DNA of 35,557 nucleotides. It comes from Pseudomonas sp. TH10. GTDB taxonomy: Bacteria; Pseudomonadota; Gammaproteobacteria; Pseudomonadales; Pseudomonadaceae. The stretch lies in NCBI RefSeq assembly GCF_016651255.1, contig NZ_JAEKEG010000068.1:1-35557 (forward strand), read 5' to 3'. Shown one piece after another: positions 17,220-26,435 of the stretch. The position numbers and the translations under genes are program-made. Position 1 is the stretch's first letter, and each line of letters starts with the position of its first letter. The notes beneath the pieces were generated by a model that was not told the DNA's origin, ran no database searches, and was given only the letters and a program-made list of their open reading frames with translations.

Positions 17220-19442
17220 TTAACGCACTGCCAGGATCGGGCTGCCCAAGCGTTCCAGCAACGTCGCCTGCGCGCTGCGCGGGTTCTGGTTGCCGGTTGG
17301 CGTGTTGCGGATGTAACGGCCATCCGACTGCAGGCTCCAGCTGTGGGTGTTGTCGGTCAGGTACAGCTCCAGCTCTTTCTTCACGCGGGTCAGCAGCTTT
17401 TTGCCTTCCACCGGGAAGCAAGTCTCCACACGCTTGTCGAGGTTGCGCTCCATCCAGTCGGCGCTGGAGAGGAACATCTGCTCCTCGCCGCCGTTGAGGA
17501 AGTAGAACACCCGCGTGTGCTCGAGGAAGCGGCCGATGATCGAGCGCACATGGATGTTGTGCGAAACCCCGGCAATCCCCGGACGCAGACAGCACATGCC
17601 GCGTACCACCAGATCGATGCGCACGCCGGACTGGCTGGCCTTGTACAGCGCGCGGATGATCTTCGGATCGGTCAGCGAGTTGAACTTGGCGATGATGTGC
17701 GCCGGTTTGCCTTCAACGGCGAACTGGGTCTCGCGGGCAATCATGTCGAGCATGCCCTTCTTCAGGGTAAACGGCGCGTGCAACAGCTTCTTCATGCGCA
17801 GCGTCTTGCCCATGCCGATCAACTGGCTGAACAGTTTGCCGACGTCTTCACACAAGGCATCGTCGGAGGTCAGCAGGCTGTAGTCGGTATAGAGCTTGGC
17901 GTTGCCGGCGTGGTAGTTACCGGTGCCGAGGTGCGCGTAACGCACGATCTCTCCGGCCTCGCGACGCAAAATGAGCATCATCTTGGCGTGGGTCTTGAAG
18001 CCGACCACGCCGTAGATCACCACCGCACCGGCCGCTTGCAGACGGCTGGCCAGTTGCAGGTTGGACTCTTCGTCGAAGCGCGCGCGCAGCTCGATGACCG
18101 CGGTCACTTCCTTGCCGTTACGCGCGGCATCGACCAGCGCATCGACGATTTCCGAGTTGGCGCCGGAGCGGTAAAGCGTCTGGCGCACGGCCAGGACATG
18201 CGGGTCTTTCGCCGCCTGGCGCAGCAGGTCGACCACTGGCGTGAACGACTCGAACGGGTGCAGCAGCAGGATGTCCTGTTTGCTGACCACGCTGAAAATG
18301 TTCTCGCTGTTTTGCAGCAGTTTCGGGATCTGCGGGGTGAACGGCGTGTATTGCAGCTCCGGATGGCTGTCCAGACCGGTGATGCTGAACAGTCGCGTCA
18401 GGTTGACCGGGCCGTTGACCTGATACAGCTCGGTCTCGCTCAGGTTGAACTGCTTGAGCAGGTAGTCCGACAAATGTTTCGGGCAGGTGTCGGCGACTTC
18501 CAGACGTACCGCATCACCGTAACGACGCGAGAACAACTCGCCACGCAGCGCGCGGGCCAGGTCTTCGACGTCTTCGGAATCGAGCGCGAGGTCGGCGTTT
18601 CGGGTCAGACGGAACTGGTAGCAGCCTTTTACCTTCATCCCCTGGAACAGGTCATCGGCGTGCGCGTGAATCATCGACGAGAGGAACACGTAGTTGTCGC
18701 CAGCGCCGCCAACCTCTTCCGGCACCTTGATGATTCGTGGCAGCAGACGCGGCGCCGGAATAATCGCCAGACCGGAGTCGCGACCAAAGGCATCAATGCC
18801 TTCGAGTTCAACGATGAAGTTCAGGCTCTTGTTCACCAGCAACGGGAACGGGTGCGTCGGGTCGAGGCCGATCGGGGTGATGATCGGCGCGATCTCGTCG
18901 CGGAAATAGCGGCGCACCCAGGTCTTGAGCTTGGTCGTCCAGTTACGGCGACGGATGAAGCGCACCTGATGCTTTTCAAGCTCCGGCAGCAGGATGTCGT
19001 TGAGGATCGCGTATTGACGATCAACGTGACCATGCACCAGCTCGCTGATGCGTGCCAGGGCCTGATGCGGTTGCAGGCCATCGGCGCCCGCCTGTTCACG
19101 GGCGAAGGTGATCTGCTTTTTCAGGCCGGCGACACGGATTTCGAAGAATTCATCGAGGTTGCTGGAGAAGATCAGCAGGAACTTCAGCCGCTCCAGCAAC
19201 GGGTAGGACTCATCCAGCGCCTGTTCCAGCACGCGGATGTTGAATTGCAGTTGCGAGAGCTCGCGGTGGATATACAGGCTGCTGTCATCCAGGCCCGGAA
19301 TGGCAATCGCCGGCACCGCCGCAGCGGTTTCGGCCACCGGCGCGGGTGGCGCAGGCTCCAGCTCCGGCGGGGTTTCGGTGATTTGCTCCACCACCGGCTG
19401 AGCTTCTTTTACTGCAACTTCAGTGAGTCCTTCGGTATTCAT
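17220..19442 (-). CDS. ppk: Polyphosphate kinase PPK1
   Basis: This 740-residue protein is PPK1, which makes polyphosphate from ATP reversibly at the membrane. After an extension of about 50 residues rich in Glu, Pro and Ala comes the N domain ([20 protein letters not shown]), then [16 protein letters not shown], the catalytic-histidine region [20 protein letters not shown] and the C-terminal [19 protein letters not shown]. The extension makes it longer than E. coli PPK1 (688). It starts 18 bases after hemB on the same strand with an AGGAAC ribosome-binding site, so it is probably cotranscribed with hemB. Confidence 0.97.
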   Translation of the reverse strand: MNTEGLTEVAVKEAQPVVEQITETPPELEPAPPAPVAETAAAVPAIAIPGLDDSSLYIHRELSQLQFNIRVLEQALDESYPLLERLKFLLIFSSNLDEFFEIRVAGLKKQITFAREQAGADGLQPHQALARISELVHGHVDRQYAILNDILLPELEKHQVRFIRRRNWTTKLKTWVRRYFRDEIAPIITPIGLDPTHPFPLLVNKSLNFIVELEGIDAFGRDSGLAIIPAPRLLPRIIKVPEEVGGAGDNYVFLSSMIHAHADDLFQGMKVKGCYQFRLTRNADLALDSEDVEDLARALRGELFSRRYGDAVRLEVADTCPKHLSDYLLKQFNLSETELYQVNGPVNLTRLFSITGLDSHPELQYTPFTPQIPKLLQNSENIFSVVSKQDILLLHPFESFTPVVDLLRQAAKDPHVLAVRQTLYRSGANSEIVDALVDAARNGKEVTAVIELRARFDEESNLQLASRLQAAGAVVIYGVVGFKTHAKMMLILRREAGEIVRYAHLGTGNYHAGNAKLYTDYSLLTSDDALCEDVGKLFSQLIGMGKTLRMKKLLHAPFTLKKGMLDMIARETQFAVEGKPAHIIAKFNSLTDPKIIRALYKASQSGVRIDLVVRGMCCLRPGIAGVSHNIHVRSIIGRFLEHTRVFYFLNGGEEQMFLSSADWMERNLDKRVETCFPVEGKKLLTRVKKELELYLTDNTHSWSLQSDGRYIRNTPTGNQNPRSAQATLLERLGSPILAVR

Positions 19443-19460
19443 TGAATGTTCCTGGGAGGG

Positions 19461-20600
<1,140 letters not shown>

Positions 20601-20609
20601 TCACGTCGA

Positions 20610-20639
20610 GACACATTTCGACACTTTCATGAATGTGTC
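20610..20639. promoter_or_regulatory. Dyad between hemB and dedA
   Basis: GACACATT (20610-20617) and AATGTGTC (20632-20639) are perfect inverted copies, with another ACAC in the spacer. It lies in the 207-base divergent region, 43 bases before the dedA start. It may be an operator; no known regulator is assigned. Confidence 0.4.
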
Positions 20640-20681
20640 CGAAGGGTTAGGCTGCGCGTTCATTTCGCCAGCACCCAGACA

Positions 20682-21266
20682 ATGCTCCAACAATTTCTGC
20701 ATGACTTTGGCTACTTTGCCTTGTTCCTCGGCACGTTCTTCGAAGGCGAAACCATTCTGGTACTCGCGGGCTTCCTTGCGTTCCGCGGTTACATGGACAT
20801 CAAGATCGTCACCATAGTCGCGTTCTGTGGCAGTTATGCGGGCGATCAGCTGTGGTATTTCCTTGGCCGCAAGCACGGGCGCAAATTGCTGGCGCGCAAG
20901 CCGCGCTGGCAGTTGATGGGCGATCGGGCGCTGGAACACATCCGCAAGCACCCGGACATCTGGGTCCTGAGCTTCCGCTTCGTCTACGGGTTACGCACGG
21001 TAATGCCCGTGGCGATCGGTCTGTCGGGCTATCCACCGGGACGTTATCTGTTGCTGAACGGGATTGGCGCGGCGATCTGGGCTTCGGCACTGGCGGCGGC
21101 CGCGTATCATTTTGGTGCCGTGCTGGAAGGCATGCTTGGCAGCGTCAAGAAGTACGAGCTATGGGTGCTGGGCGCCCTGCTGGTCCTGGGCGTGGGCCTG
21201 TGGCTGCGCCGGCGCTTCAAGAACGCCCAGCTGGCAAAAAAGTCTATGCCGACGAGCAGGCATTGA
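20682..21266 (+). CDS. DedA family membrane protein, C-terminal tail frameshifted
   Basis: This 194-residue DedA-family protein opens MLQQFLHDFGYFALFLGTFF and has GDQLWYFLGRKHGRKLL, the conserved FRFVYGLRTVMPVAIGLSGY and GAAIWASALAAAAYHFG, then a last hydrophobic helix followed by WLRRRFKNAQ. DedA proteins act at the inner membrane in lipid carrier or phospholipid flipping. The zero frame ends with the odd tail SMPTSRH. One extra A in the A6 run at 21236-21241, or a -1 slip on A_AAA_AAG there, would instead give a 23-residue tail starting VYADEQALK and ending at 21313. The start lacks a strong ribosome-binding site. Confidence 0.88.
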   Translation: MLQQFLHDFGYFALFLGTFFEGETILVLAGFLAFRGYMDIKIVTIVAFCGSYAGDQLWYFLGRKHGRKLLARKPRWQLMGDRALEHIRKHPDIWVLSFRFVYGLRTVMPVAIGLSGYPPGRYLLLNGIGAAIWASALAAAAYHFGAVLEGMLGSVKKYELWVLGALLVLGVGLWLRRRFKNAQLAKKSMPTSRH

Positions 21267-21577
21267 AAGCTGAACAGGCCAAGGCCGCAGCGCCCAAGAC
21301 GCCCACCGAATAAAACGGTCCCTGCACCCCGTAGAGACCGCTCCTGCTCACCCGATGCGCCCCCGCACGTCGCACCCCTGCGCGCGTCGCCACGCCGCGT
21401 GACAGACGCTCGCAAATAATGAACACCCTGGCTTCGTTGCGATCCATTTAGAAAGCCTTCTGCTCCGGGCCAGCCCCATGTTGGGGCGGCCCGCCCTGGT
21501 TGTTACCGCACATTAACCCTATGGCAACGCGCGACAATTTAGTGGACATTTAGCGCCATGAATCTGGAGAGAAACCC
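21267..21577. other. Intergenic region between dedA and elbB
   Basis: The first 47 bases are the possible -1-frame tail of dedA. The rest carries no credible gene. A GC-rich imperfect hairpin (GGGCC-AG-CCCC with GGGG-C-GGCCC) lies at 21467-21492 without a T tract. Confidence 0.5.
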
Positions 21578-22246
21578 ATGAGCAAAAAAGTTGCAGTGAT
21601 CCTGTCCGGCAGTGGCGTGTACGACGGCGCCGAGATCCATGAAAGCGTCATCACCCTGCTGCGCCTCGATCAACGCGGCGCGCAGGTGCAGTGCTTTGCC
21701 CCGAACATCGCGCAATTGCATGTGATCAATCACCTGACCGGCGAAGAAATGCCCGAGTCGCGCAACGTGCTGGTGGAATCGGCGCGCATTGCCCGTGGCA
21801 ATATCAAGGACATCCGCGAGGCCGACGTCGACGACTTCGATGCGCTGATCGTGCCCGGTGGTTTTGGTGCGGCGAAGAACCTTTCCAACTTTGCCGTCGA
21901 AGGCGCGGGCTGCTCAGTGCAGCCTGAAGTCCTGGCGTTGGCCGAGGCGTTTGCCGAAGCGGGCAAACCGGTCGGCCTGATGTGCATCTCGCCGGCACTT
22001 GCGGCAAAAATCTACGGCCCGGGCGTGACCTGCACCATCGGCAACGATGCCGACACCGCCACCGCCATGAACAAGATGGGCGCGACCCACGAAGATTGCG
22101 CCGTCAGCGACATCATCGAAGACAAGGCACGCAAACTGGTGAGCACCCCAGCGTACATGCTGGCGCAGTCGATCAGTGAAGCGGCCTCAGGGATTAACAA
22201 ACTGGTGGATCGCGTGCTCGAACTGACTCACGAAAACGACGTGTGA
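21578..22246 (+). CDS. elbB: Isoprenoid biosynthesis glyoxalase ElbB
   Basis: This 222-residue protein is ElbB, of the DJ-1/PfpI class I glutamine amidotransferase-like fold. It opens MSKKVAVILSGSGVYDGAEI and contains IVPGGFGAAKNLSNFAV and the nucleophile region VGLMCISPALAAKI with the cysteine at the elbow. E. coli ElbB (sigma cross-reacting protein 27A) has glyoxalase activity and a reported link to isoprenoid production; the physiological role is unsettled. A good ribosome-binding site (TGGAGAGAAACCC) precedes the ATG. A REP pair follows it. Confidence 0.93.
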   Translation: MSKKVAVILSGSGVYDGAEIHESVITLLRLDQRGAQVQCFAPNIAQLHVINHLTGEEMPESRNVLVESARIARGNIKDIREADVDDFDALIVPGGFGAAKNLSNFAVEGAGCSVQPEVLALAEAFAEAGKPVGLMCISPALAAKIYGPGVTCTIGNDADTATAMNKMGATHEDCAVSDIIEDKARKLVSTPAYMLAQSISEAASGINKLVDRVLELTHENDV

Positions 22247-22273
22247 TGCAGGCATGAGTGTGGGCATCGGCAG

Positions 22274-22363
22274 TGTGGAAGCGACCCTGCTCGCGATAGC
22301 GGAGTGGCCGCCGCAAGCGATGTTGACTGTGCCGGTGTCATCGCGAGCAGGCTCGCTTCCACA
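22274..22363. repeat. REP inverted pair (GGGAGCGAGCCTGCTCGCGA family)
   Basis: TGTGGAAGCGACCCTGCTCG (continuing CGAT) at 22274-22297 faces ATCGCGAGCAGGCTCGCTTC (continuing CACA) at 22340-22363, with one mismatch. It lies 28 bases after the elbB stop. Confidence 0.85.
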
Positions 22364-22427
22364 GGGGGCCGCTCACAGGATTTCGTATCAGGTTCTAGGT
22401 GGGCTCAGGGCTTGCGGGACAGTCGAG

Positions 22428-22859
22428 TCAGGATACGGTCCAGCGAATTGGCGAACGCTTGCTTCTCACGTTCGCCAAAGGGCGCTGGCCCCCGCTCATC
22501 TGGCCTTGTTCACGCAGGTCGGTGAACAGGTTACGTACAGCCAGCCGGTCGCCCATGTTCTGCGCGTCAAACTCCTTGCCTCGCGGATCCAGCACGGTGA
22601 CGCCGTTCTTCACCAATCGGTCGGCCAGCGGTACGTCACTGCAAATCACCAGCTCGCCCGGCACTGCGTGTTCCACCAGATAATCGTCCGCTGCATCCGG
22701 GCCGCTGGGCACCACGATCAATTTCACCAGTGACAGGCCCGGCTTGATTTGCGGTTGGCCGGCCACCAGCACCACTTCAAACTGGCGCTTGAGAGCGAAC
22801 TTCACTACCAGGTCCTTGGCCGCCCGTGGGCAGGCGTCGGCATCTATCCAAACGCGCAT
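22428..22859 (-). CDS. YaiI/YqxD (DUF188, UPF0178) family protein with frameshifted C-terminus
   Basis: The open frame encodes MRVWIDADACPRAAKDLVV, then LIVVPSGPDAADDYLVEH, ICSDVPLADRLVKNG and AVRNLFTDLREQGQMSGG, the full UPF0178 pattern (PIN-like nuclease fold, function unproven). After MSGG the frame changes to an unfamiliar tail. Adding one base to the C5 run at 22489-22493 restores PAPFGEREKQAFANSLDRIL and a stop at 22405-22407, giving a normal length of about 151 residues. It is therefore a broken copy or a sequence error. I prefer the ATG at 22859, six bases after GAGGA, over the GTG at 22862. Confidence 0.8.
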   Translation of the reverse strand: MRVWIDADACPRAAKDLVVKFALKRQFEVVLVAGQPQIKPGLSLVKLIVVPSGPDAADDYLVEHAVPGELVICSDVPLADRLVKNGVTVLDPRGKEFDAQNMGDRLAVRNLFTDLREQGQMSGGQRPLANVRSKRSPIRWTVS

Positions 22860-22883
22860 CACATTTCCTCTGAAAAACCGAAC

Positions 22884-22943
22884 AGATCGCAGCCGGCATC
22901 GACATGCCTACTCCCTGTAGGAGCTGCCGCAGGCTACGATCTT
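22884..22943. repeat. REP-like inverted pair (AGATCGCAGCC family)
   Basis: AGATCGCAGCCGGCATCGAC faces CTGTAGGAGCTGCCGCAGGC and then TACGATCT. It lies between the DUF188 start and the end of the iron permease gene. Confidence 0.6.
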
Positions 22944-22959
22944 TCCAGGTTTACTCGGG

Positions 22960-24858
22960 TCAGGAAACCTGAACCCGACGCTTCTGCGCCAACCAGCTAC
23001 GCCCATACAGCACGATTATCGCGATAATCGCCACCATCTGGGCACTTAACGAGTAGGCATCCGCGTGAATGCCCAGCCAGTCGAATTCGAAGAATGGCAC
23101 CGGACGCGTGCCGAAAATCCCCGCCTCCTGCAATGCCTTGACCCCATGACCTGCAAACACCACCGATAGCGCGCACAACAACGCGGCGTTGATGCTGAAG
23201 AACAACGACAGCGGCAGCTTGGCCGAGCCGCGCAGGATCACCCAGGCCAGACCGACCAGCAGCACCAGCGCCGTCGCCCCGCCTGCGAGCACTGCGTTAT
23301 GCCCGGCAGGCCCCGCCTGCAGCCACAGGGTCTCGTAGAACAGGATCACTTCGAACAACTCACGATAAACCGAGAAGAACGCCAGGGTTGCAAACCCGAA
23401 CCGTCCGCCGCCGCCCACCAGGCTGCTCTTGATGTAATTCTGCCAGGCCGCGGCGTGGCGACGATCGTGCATCCACACCCCGAGCCACAGCACCATCACG
23501 CTGGCGAACAACGCGGTGGCACCTTCAAGCAACTCGCGCTGCGAGCCGCTGACGTCGATAACGTAGGCGGCCAGACCCCAGGTGGCAAGGCCGGCCAGCA
23601 GCGCCAGGCCCCAACCGACGTTAACGCTGCGTACCGCAGATTGCTGGCCGGTGTTGCGCAGGAATGCGAGGATCGCCGCCAGCACCAGAATCGCTTCCAG
23701 ACCTTCGCGCAGCAAAATCAACAACCCGGAAATGTAGCTCAGGGACCAGCTCAAGCCATCGCTGCCCAACAGGCCGGCAGACTCTTTCAATTTACCTTTC
23801 GCAGTATCCAGGCGCTGCTGGGCCTGGGCCACCGGCAAGCCATCCTGCAGGGACTGGCGGTAGGCCATCAGGGATTTTTCGGTGTCTTTGCGTACATTGG
23901 CGTCGACGTTGTCCAGGGAGCTCTCGACCAGCTCAAACCCTTCCAGGTACGCCGCCACCGACAAGTCATAGGCCTGATCGTGATCCCCGGCCCGGTAGGC
24001 AGCGATGCTCTTGTCCAGCGTGGCTGCGGTGTAATCGAGCAGTTGCGCCGGGCCACGTTTGACCTGCGGCGGCTGAGCGCGCTGCGCACGATAGGCCGCG
24101 GCGGCCTGCGGACCTTCGCCAGCCTGCACTTCGGCAGGCGTCTGACGGGCGAGGTCGGCAATGTTGTAGGTCTTTTCAACAGCGCCAGCATCCGGGGCGG
24201 CGCTGAAGCTGGCAATGTAGGTGGCCAGGTCCCAGCGCTGGCGATCATCCAGTTGATCGGCGAACGCTGGCATGTCGGTGCCCTCGATACCCAGGCCCAG
24301 GGTGCTATAGATCGCATAGAGGCTCAGGTGATCCATGCGCACGCTGTCGCGCAGATTCGACGGTGGCGGTGTCAGGCCGACGCCTGCCGGGCCATCGCCG
24401 GCTCCCGCATCACCATGGCACACCGAGCAATGCTGGGCGTACAACGGCGCACCTCGGGTCGGATCGGGGGTAATGATCGGTGCCTGGCTGATTTCATAGG
24501 CCACTGCCAGCTTTGCCGCGAGCTGCCGGGACTGACGAGCCACGTCGGTGCCATCCTGACGCTCGGTAATGGCGTTGCGCAGCGAATTGACGCCCTGCAG
24601 CAAAGCGGCTTGCTCCGGTTTGGCCGGCATTGCACTGATCAAGCCTTGCACGGCCTGGAGCGAATCGAGCTGATCTCGATAACCGGACTCCTTGACCACC
24701 CTGCCTGCCTGCACCGTCTGCGGGTAATCCGCTGCGATGTAATCGAGCCCATGCAGCGCCTGTGGGGCGCCGTCCACGGGGTCGGCCAGCAGTCTGGTGC
24801 TGCATAAGGCTGCCAAGGGGATTAACAGCCAGGCCAGGAATCGCGACGGGGCAATCAT
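22960..24858 (-). CDS. Cytochrome c-FTR1 fusion iron permease
   Basis: This 632-residue protein has a signal segment (residues 1-25), a helical region, and a c-type cytochrome domain with the haem site CSVCH at 144-148 and a likely axial Met196 in GTDMPAF. A linker resembling a periplasmic iron-binding helix bundle follows (about 275-365). The C-terminal FTR1 permease has REGLE at 384-388 and RELFE at 499-503, which carry the iron. It probably moves ferrous or ferric iron across the inner membrane with a redox step on the same chain. No EfeO or EfeB partner is adjacent. Two Fur-like sites and an inner dyad precede it. No strong ribosome-binding site is seen. Confidence 0.92.
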   Translation of the reverse strand: MIAPSRFLAWLLIPLAALCSTRLLADPVDGAPQALHGLDYIAADYPQTVQAGRVVKESGYRDQLDSLQAVQGLISAMPAKPEQAALLQGVNSLRNAITERQDGTDVARQSRQLAAKLAVAYEISQAPIITPDPTRGAPLYAQHCSVCHGDAGAGDGPAGVGLTPPPSNLRDSVRMDHLSLYAIYSTLGLGIEGTDMPAFADQLDDRQRWDLATYIASFSAAPDAGAVEKTYNIADLARQTPAEVQAGEGPQAAAAYRAQRAQPPQVKRGPAQLLDYTAATLDKSIAAYRAGDHDQAYDLSVAAYLEGFELVESSLDNVDANVRKDTEKSLMAYRQSLQDGLPVAQAQQRLDTAKGKLKESAGLLGSDGLSWSLSYISGLLILLREGLEAILVLAAILAFLRNTGQQSAVRSVNVGWGLALLAGLATWGLAAYVIDVSGSQRELLEGATALFASVMVLWLGVWMHDRRHAAAWQNYIKSSLVGGGGRFGFATLAFFSVYRELFEVILFYETLWLQAGPAGHNAVLAGGATALVLLVGLAWVILRGSAKLPLSLFFSINAALLCALSVVFAGHGVKALQEAGIFGTRPVPFFEFDWLGIHADAYSLSAQMVAIIAIIVLYGRSWLAQKRRVQVS

Positions 24859-24859
24859 G

Positions 24860-24872
24860 AATGAATCTCAGT
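24860..24872. promoter_or_regulatory. Fur-like half-site overlapping the iron permease ribosome-binding region
   Basis: On the minus strand ACTGAGATTCATT matches the Fur core AATGATAATCATT at 10 of 13 positions. It abuts the start codon at 24858. Confidence 0.45.
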
Positions 24873-24880
24873 AGGAAATA

Positions 24881-24904
24881 CGAAGTTACATATTGTTCAC
24901 TTCG
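24881..24904. promoter_or_regulatory. 24-bp dyad upstream of the iron permease
   Basis: CGAAGT (24881-24886) and ACTTCG (24899-24904) flank a 12-base AT-rich centre that is also partly symmetric. It sits between the two Fur-like sites and may be an operator for an unknown regulator. Confidence 0.45.
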
Positions 24905-24917
24905 AATGAGATTCACT
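24905..24917. promoter_or_regulatory. Fur-like site upstream of the iron permease
   Basis: AATGAGATTCACT matches the Fur core AATGATAATCATT at 10 of 13 positions. It shares an inverted TGAGATTCA with the site at 24860, so the two flank the presumed promoter. Confidence 0.5.
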
Positions 24918-25030
24918 CAAGCGTTGTTCGCAGGCTCGATGCCGATTGTCTGGTTATTTTGCGATTGCTTGTCCCGCGCACCGCGCGGTAATCAGCTTTC
25001 GGCTTCGGGTTATACGGATGGGCATTAAAC

Positions 25031-25058
25031 AAAAAAGCGACCCGCAGGTCGCTTTTTT
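25031..25058 (-). terminator. Rho-independent terminator of the LysE-family gene
   Basis: AAAAAAGCGACC-CGCA-GGTCGCTTTTTT is a perfect stem with A and T tracts on both sides. It lies 15 bases after the LysE-family stop and could also work in the other direction. Confidence 0.9.
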
Positions 25059-25072
25059 CCAGCATCGGGGCT

Positions 25073-25705
25073 TTACGCTGCGGCTTTGCGCAACGTCGCC
25101 ATGAACGCTGCCGCGCCGATAAACAAACCGGCAAACGTGCGGTTCATGCGTTTCTGCTGCTGGGGAGTACGCAACATGCGCAGCACCTTGGACGCCAGGC
25201 CGGTGTAACCGGCCATGACGATCAGGTCGACGCAGACCATGGTGGCGCCGATCACCACGTACTGGATCAGCAGCGGTGCATGTGGATTGATGAACTGCGG
25301 CAGTACCGCCAGCATGAACACCAGTGCCTTGGGGTTGCTGATGTTCACCAGAAAACCACGGAACACCAATGCCAGCGGCTTGCCGATCGGCCGCACCGCC
25401 GCGTCATCGCTCATGTCCATAGGCAGCGCACGCCACTGCTTGATCGCCAGATAAACCAGGTAAGCGACACCGAACCATTTGATTGCATGGAACGCGGTAG
25501 CCGAAGCAGTCAGGATCGCGCCAACGCCGGCGCCGACAATCGCGATCTGCACCGCCAGGCCGATTTGCAGGCCGAGGGCGTTCCAGTAGCCACGCCAGAA
25601 ACCGTATTGCAGACCGCTGGACATCGACGCAATGGCGCCAGCGCCCGGAGAAAGACTGATCACCCAGCAGGCGGCGAAAAACGCCAGCCATGTTTGAAGC
25701 TCCAT
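25073..25705 (-). CDS. LysE/RhtB family amino acid exporter
   Basis: This 210-residue protein is a six-helix LysE/RhtB-type exporter. It opens MELQTWLAFFAACWVISLSP with the family's Ser-Pro-Gly-Ala turn, then WNALGLQIGLAVQIA and FRGFLVNISNPKALVFMLAV, the conserved NPK region. It exports amino acids or related metabolites; the substrate cannot be told. GAGGTGTGCG precedes the ATG. It has its own terminator and a REP pair upstream, so it is likely a single-gene unit. Confidence 0.92.
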   Translation of the reverse strand: MELQTWLAFFAACWVISLSPGAGAIASMSSGLQYGFWRGYWNALGLQIGLAVQIAIVGAGVGAILTASATAFHAIKWFGVAYLVYLAIKQWRALPMDMSDDAAVRPIGKPLALVFRGFLVNISNPKALVFMLAVLPQFINPHAPLLIQYVVIGATMVCVDLIVMAGYTGLASKVLRMLRTPQQQKRMNRTFAGLFIGAAAFMATLRKAAA

Positions 25706-25769
25706 CGCACACCTCGACCGAGACTCTTTTGACAGGTCTCTAAGCTAATGCGGCTCGGGGGGAAAAGCA

Positions 25770-25841
25770 AAAGATCGCAGCCTCCGACAGCTCCTGCATG
25801 GAAACGCGCCTCCTGTAGGAGCTGCCGAAGGCTGTGATCTT
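25770..25841. repeat. REP inverted pair (AAGATCGCAGCCT family)
   Basis: AAGATCGCAGCCTCCGACAG (continuing CTCCTGCA) faces TGTAGGAGCTGCCGAAGGCT (continuing GTGATCTT), with a few mismatches. It lies between the LysE-family start and the end of the mscS-type gene. Confidence 0.75.
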
Positions 25842-25854
25842 GTGATCTTGAGGA

Positions 25855-26435
25855 TTACTTCTCGAACCCGCTCGAAGGAAACACATCACTCCCCCGCCAC
25901 CGCCGAACCGAACGCTGGAAGAACAGGCTGTTGGGCACTTGCACCATGGCACTGCCGGTGCCCAGCTCTTCGGCCTCGATCAAGGTGGTGTAGAGCAGAT
26001 TGATCGCGATCACCCGCCCCTTCACGCCCGGCTTGTCGGTGGTATCGACCAGTTCGACCACGTCGCCAATGCGAAACGGCCCCACGGTGAAGATCAGGAT
26101 CGCGCACAGCAAGTTGGACAGCACGCTCCACATGGCGAAGAACGCCACCGCCGCGACCGCAACAAAACCGGACAATGCTGTCCACAGCACTGTCGCGGAC
26201 ACGCCCAGGCGCTCCAGCACGAAAATCAGCGCACTGCCCATGATCAGCCAGCGCAGGCCGCCTCGCAGCGGCAGCAGCAGCTGAGGGGGAAACGGATAAC
26301 GCTCCCCAGGCGGGTCAGGCATTTGGCGACAAAGCGCTGGGCGATGTAACCGGCCAGCAGGATCAGCAGAATCTGCACGCCGAGCCAGATCGGCTCGATC
26401 CACACGGCTGGCAACGGCAACTGGAACGCTTCCAT
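25855..26435 (-). pseudogene. Mechanosensitive ion channel (MscS) family protein, frameshifted
   Basis: From the ATG at 26435 the frame reads MEAFQLPLPAVWIEPIWLGV, a transmembrane helix and VAKCLTRLG, then drifts into nonsense. The neighbouring frame continues naturally with ERYPFPPQLLLPLRGGLRWL, the pore-type segment LSGFVAVAAVAFFAMWSVLS and the MscS beta-domain FTVGPFRIGDVVELV to a stop at 25855. One extra base in the C4 run at 26304-26307 joins them into about 193 residues. It is either a real one-base deletion or an assembly error. The ATG shares one base with the ABC-F stop (TGATG), so the genes are coupled. Confidence 0.85.

Noticed and set aside
17343..19445. 700-codon frame opposite ppk
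   Set aside because: It is a mirror frame of a conserved long gene with no recognisable domain and no ribosome-binding site.
21467..21492. Terminator of dedA
   Set aside because: It is a GC-rich hairpin without a T tract and over 150 bases from the gene end.
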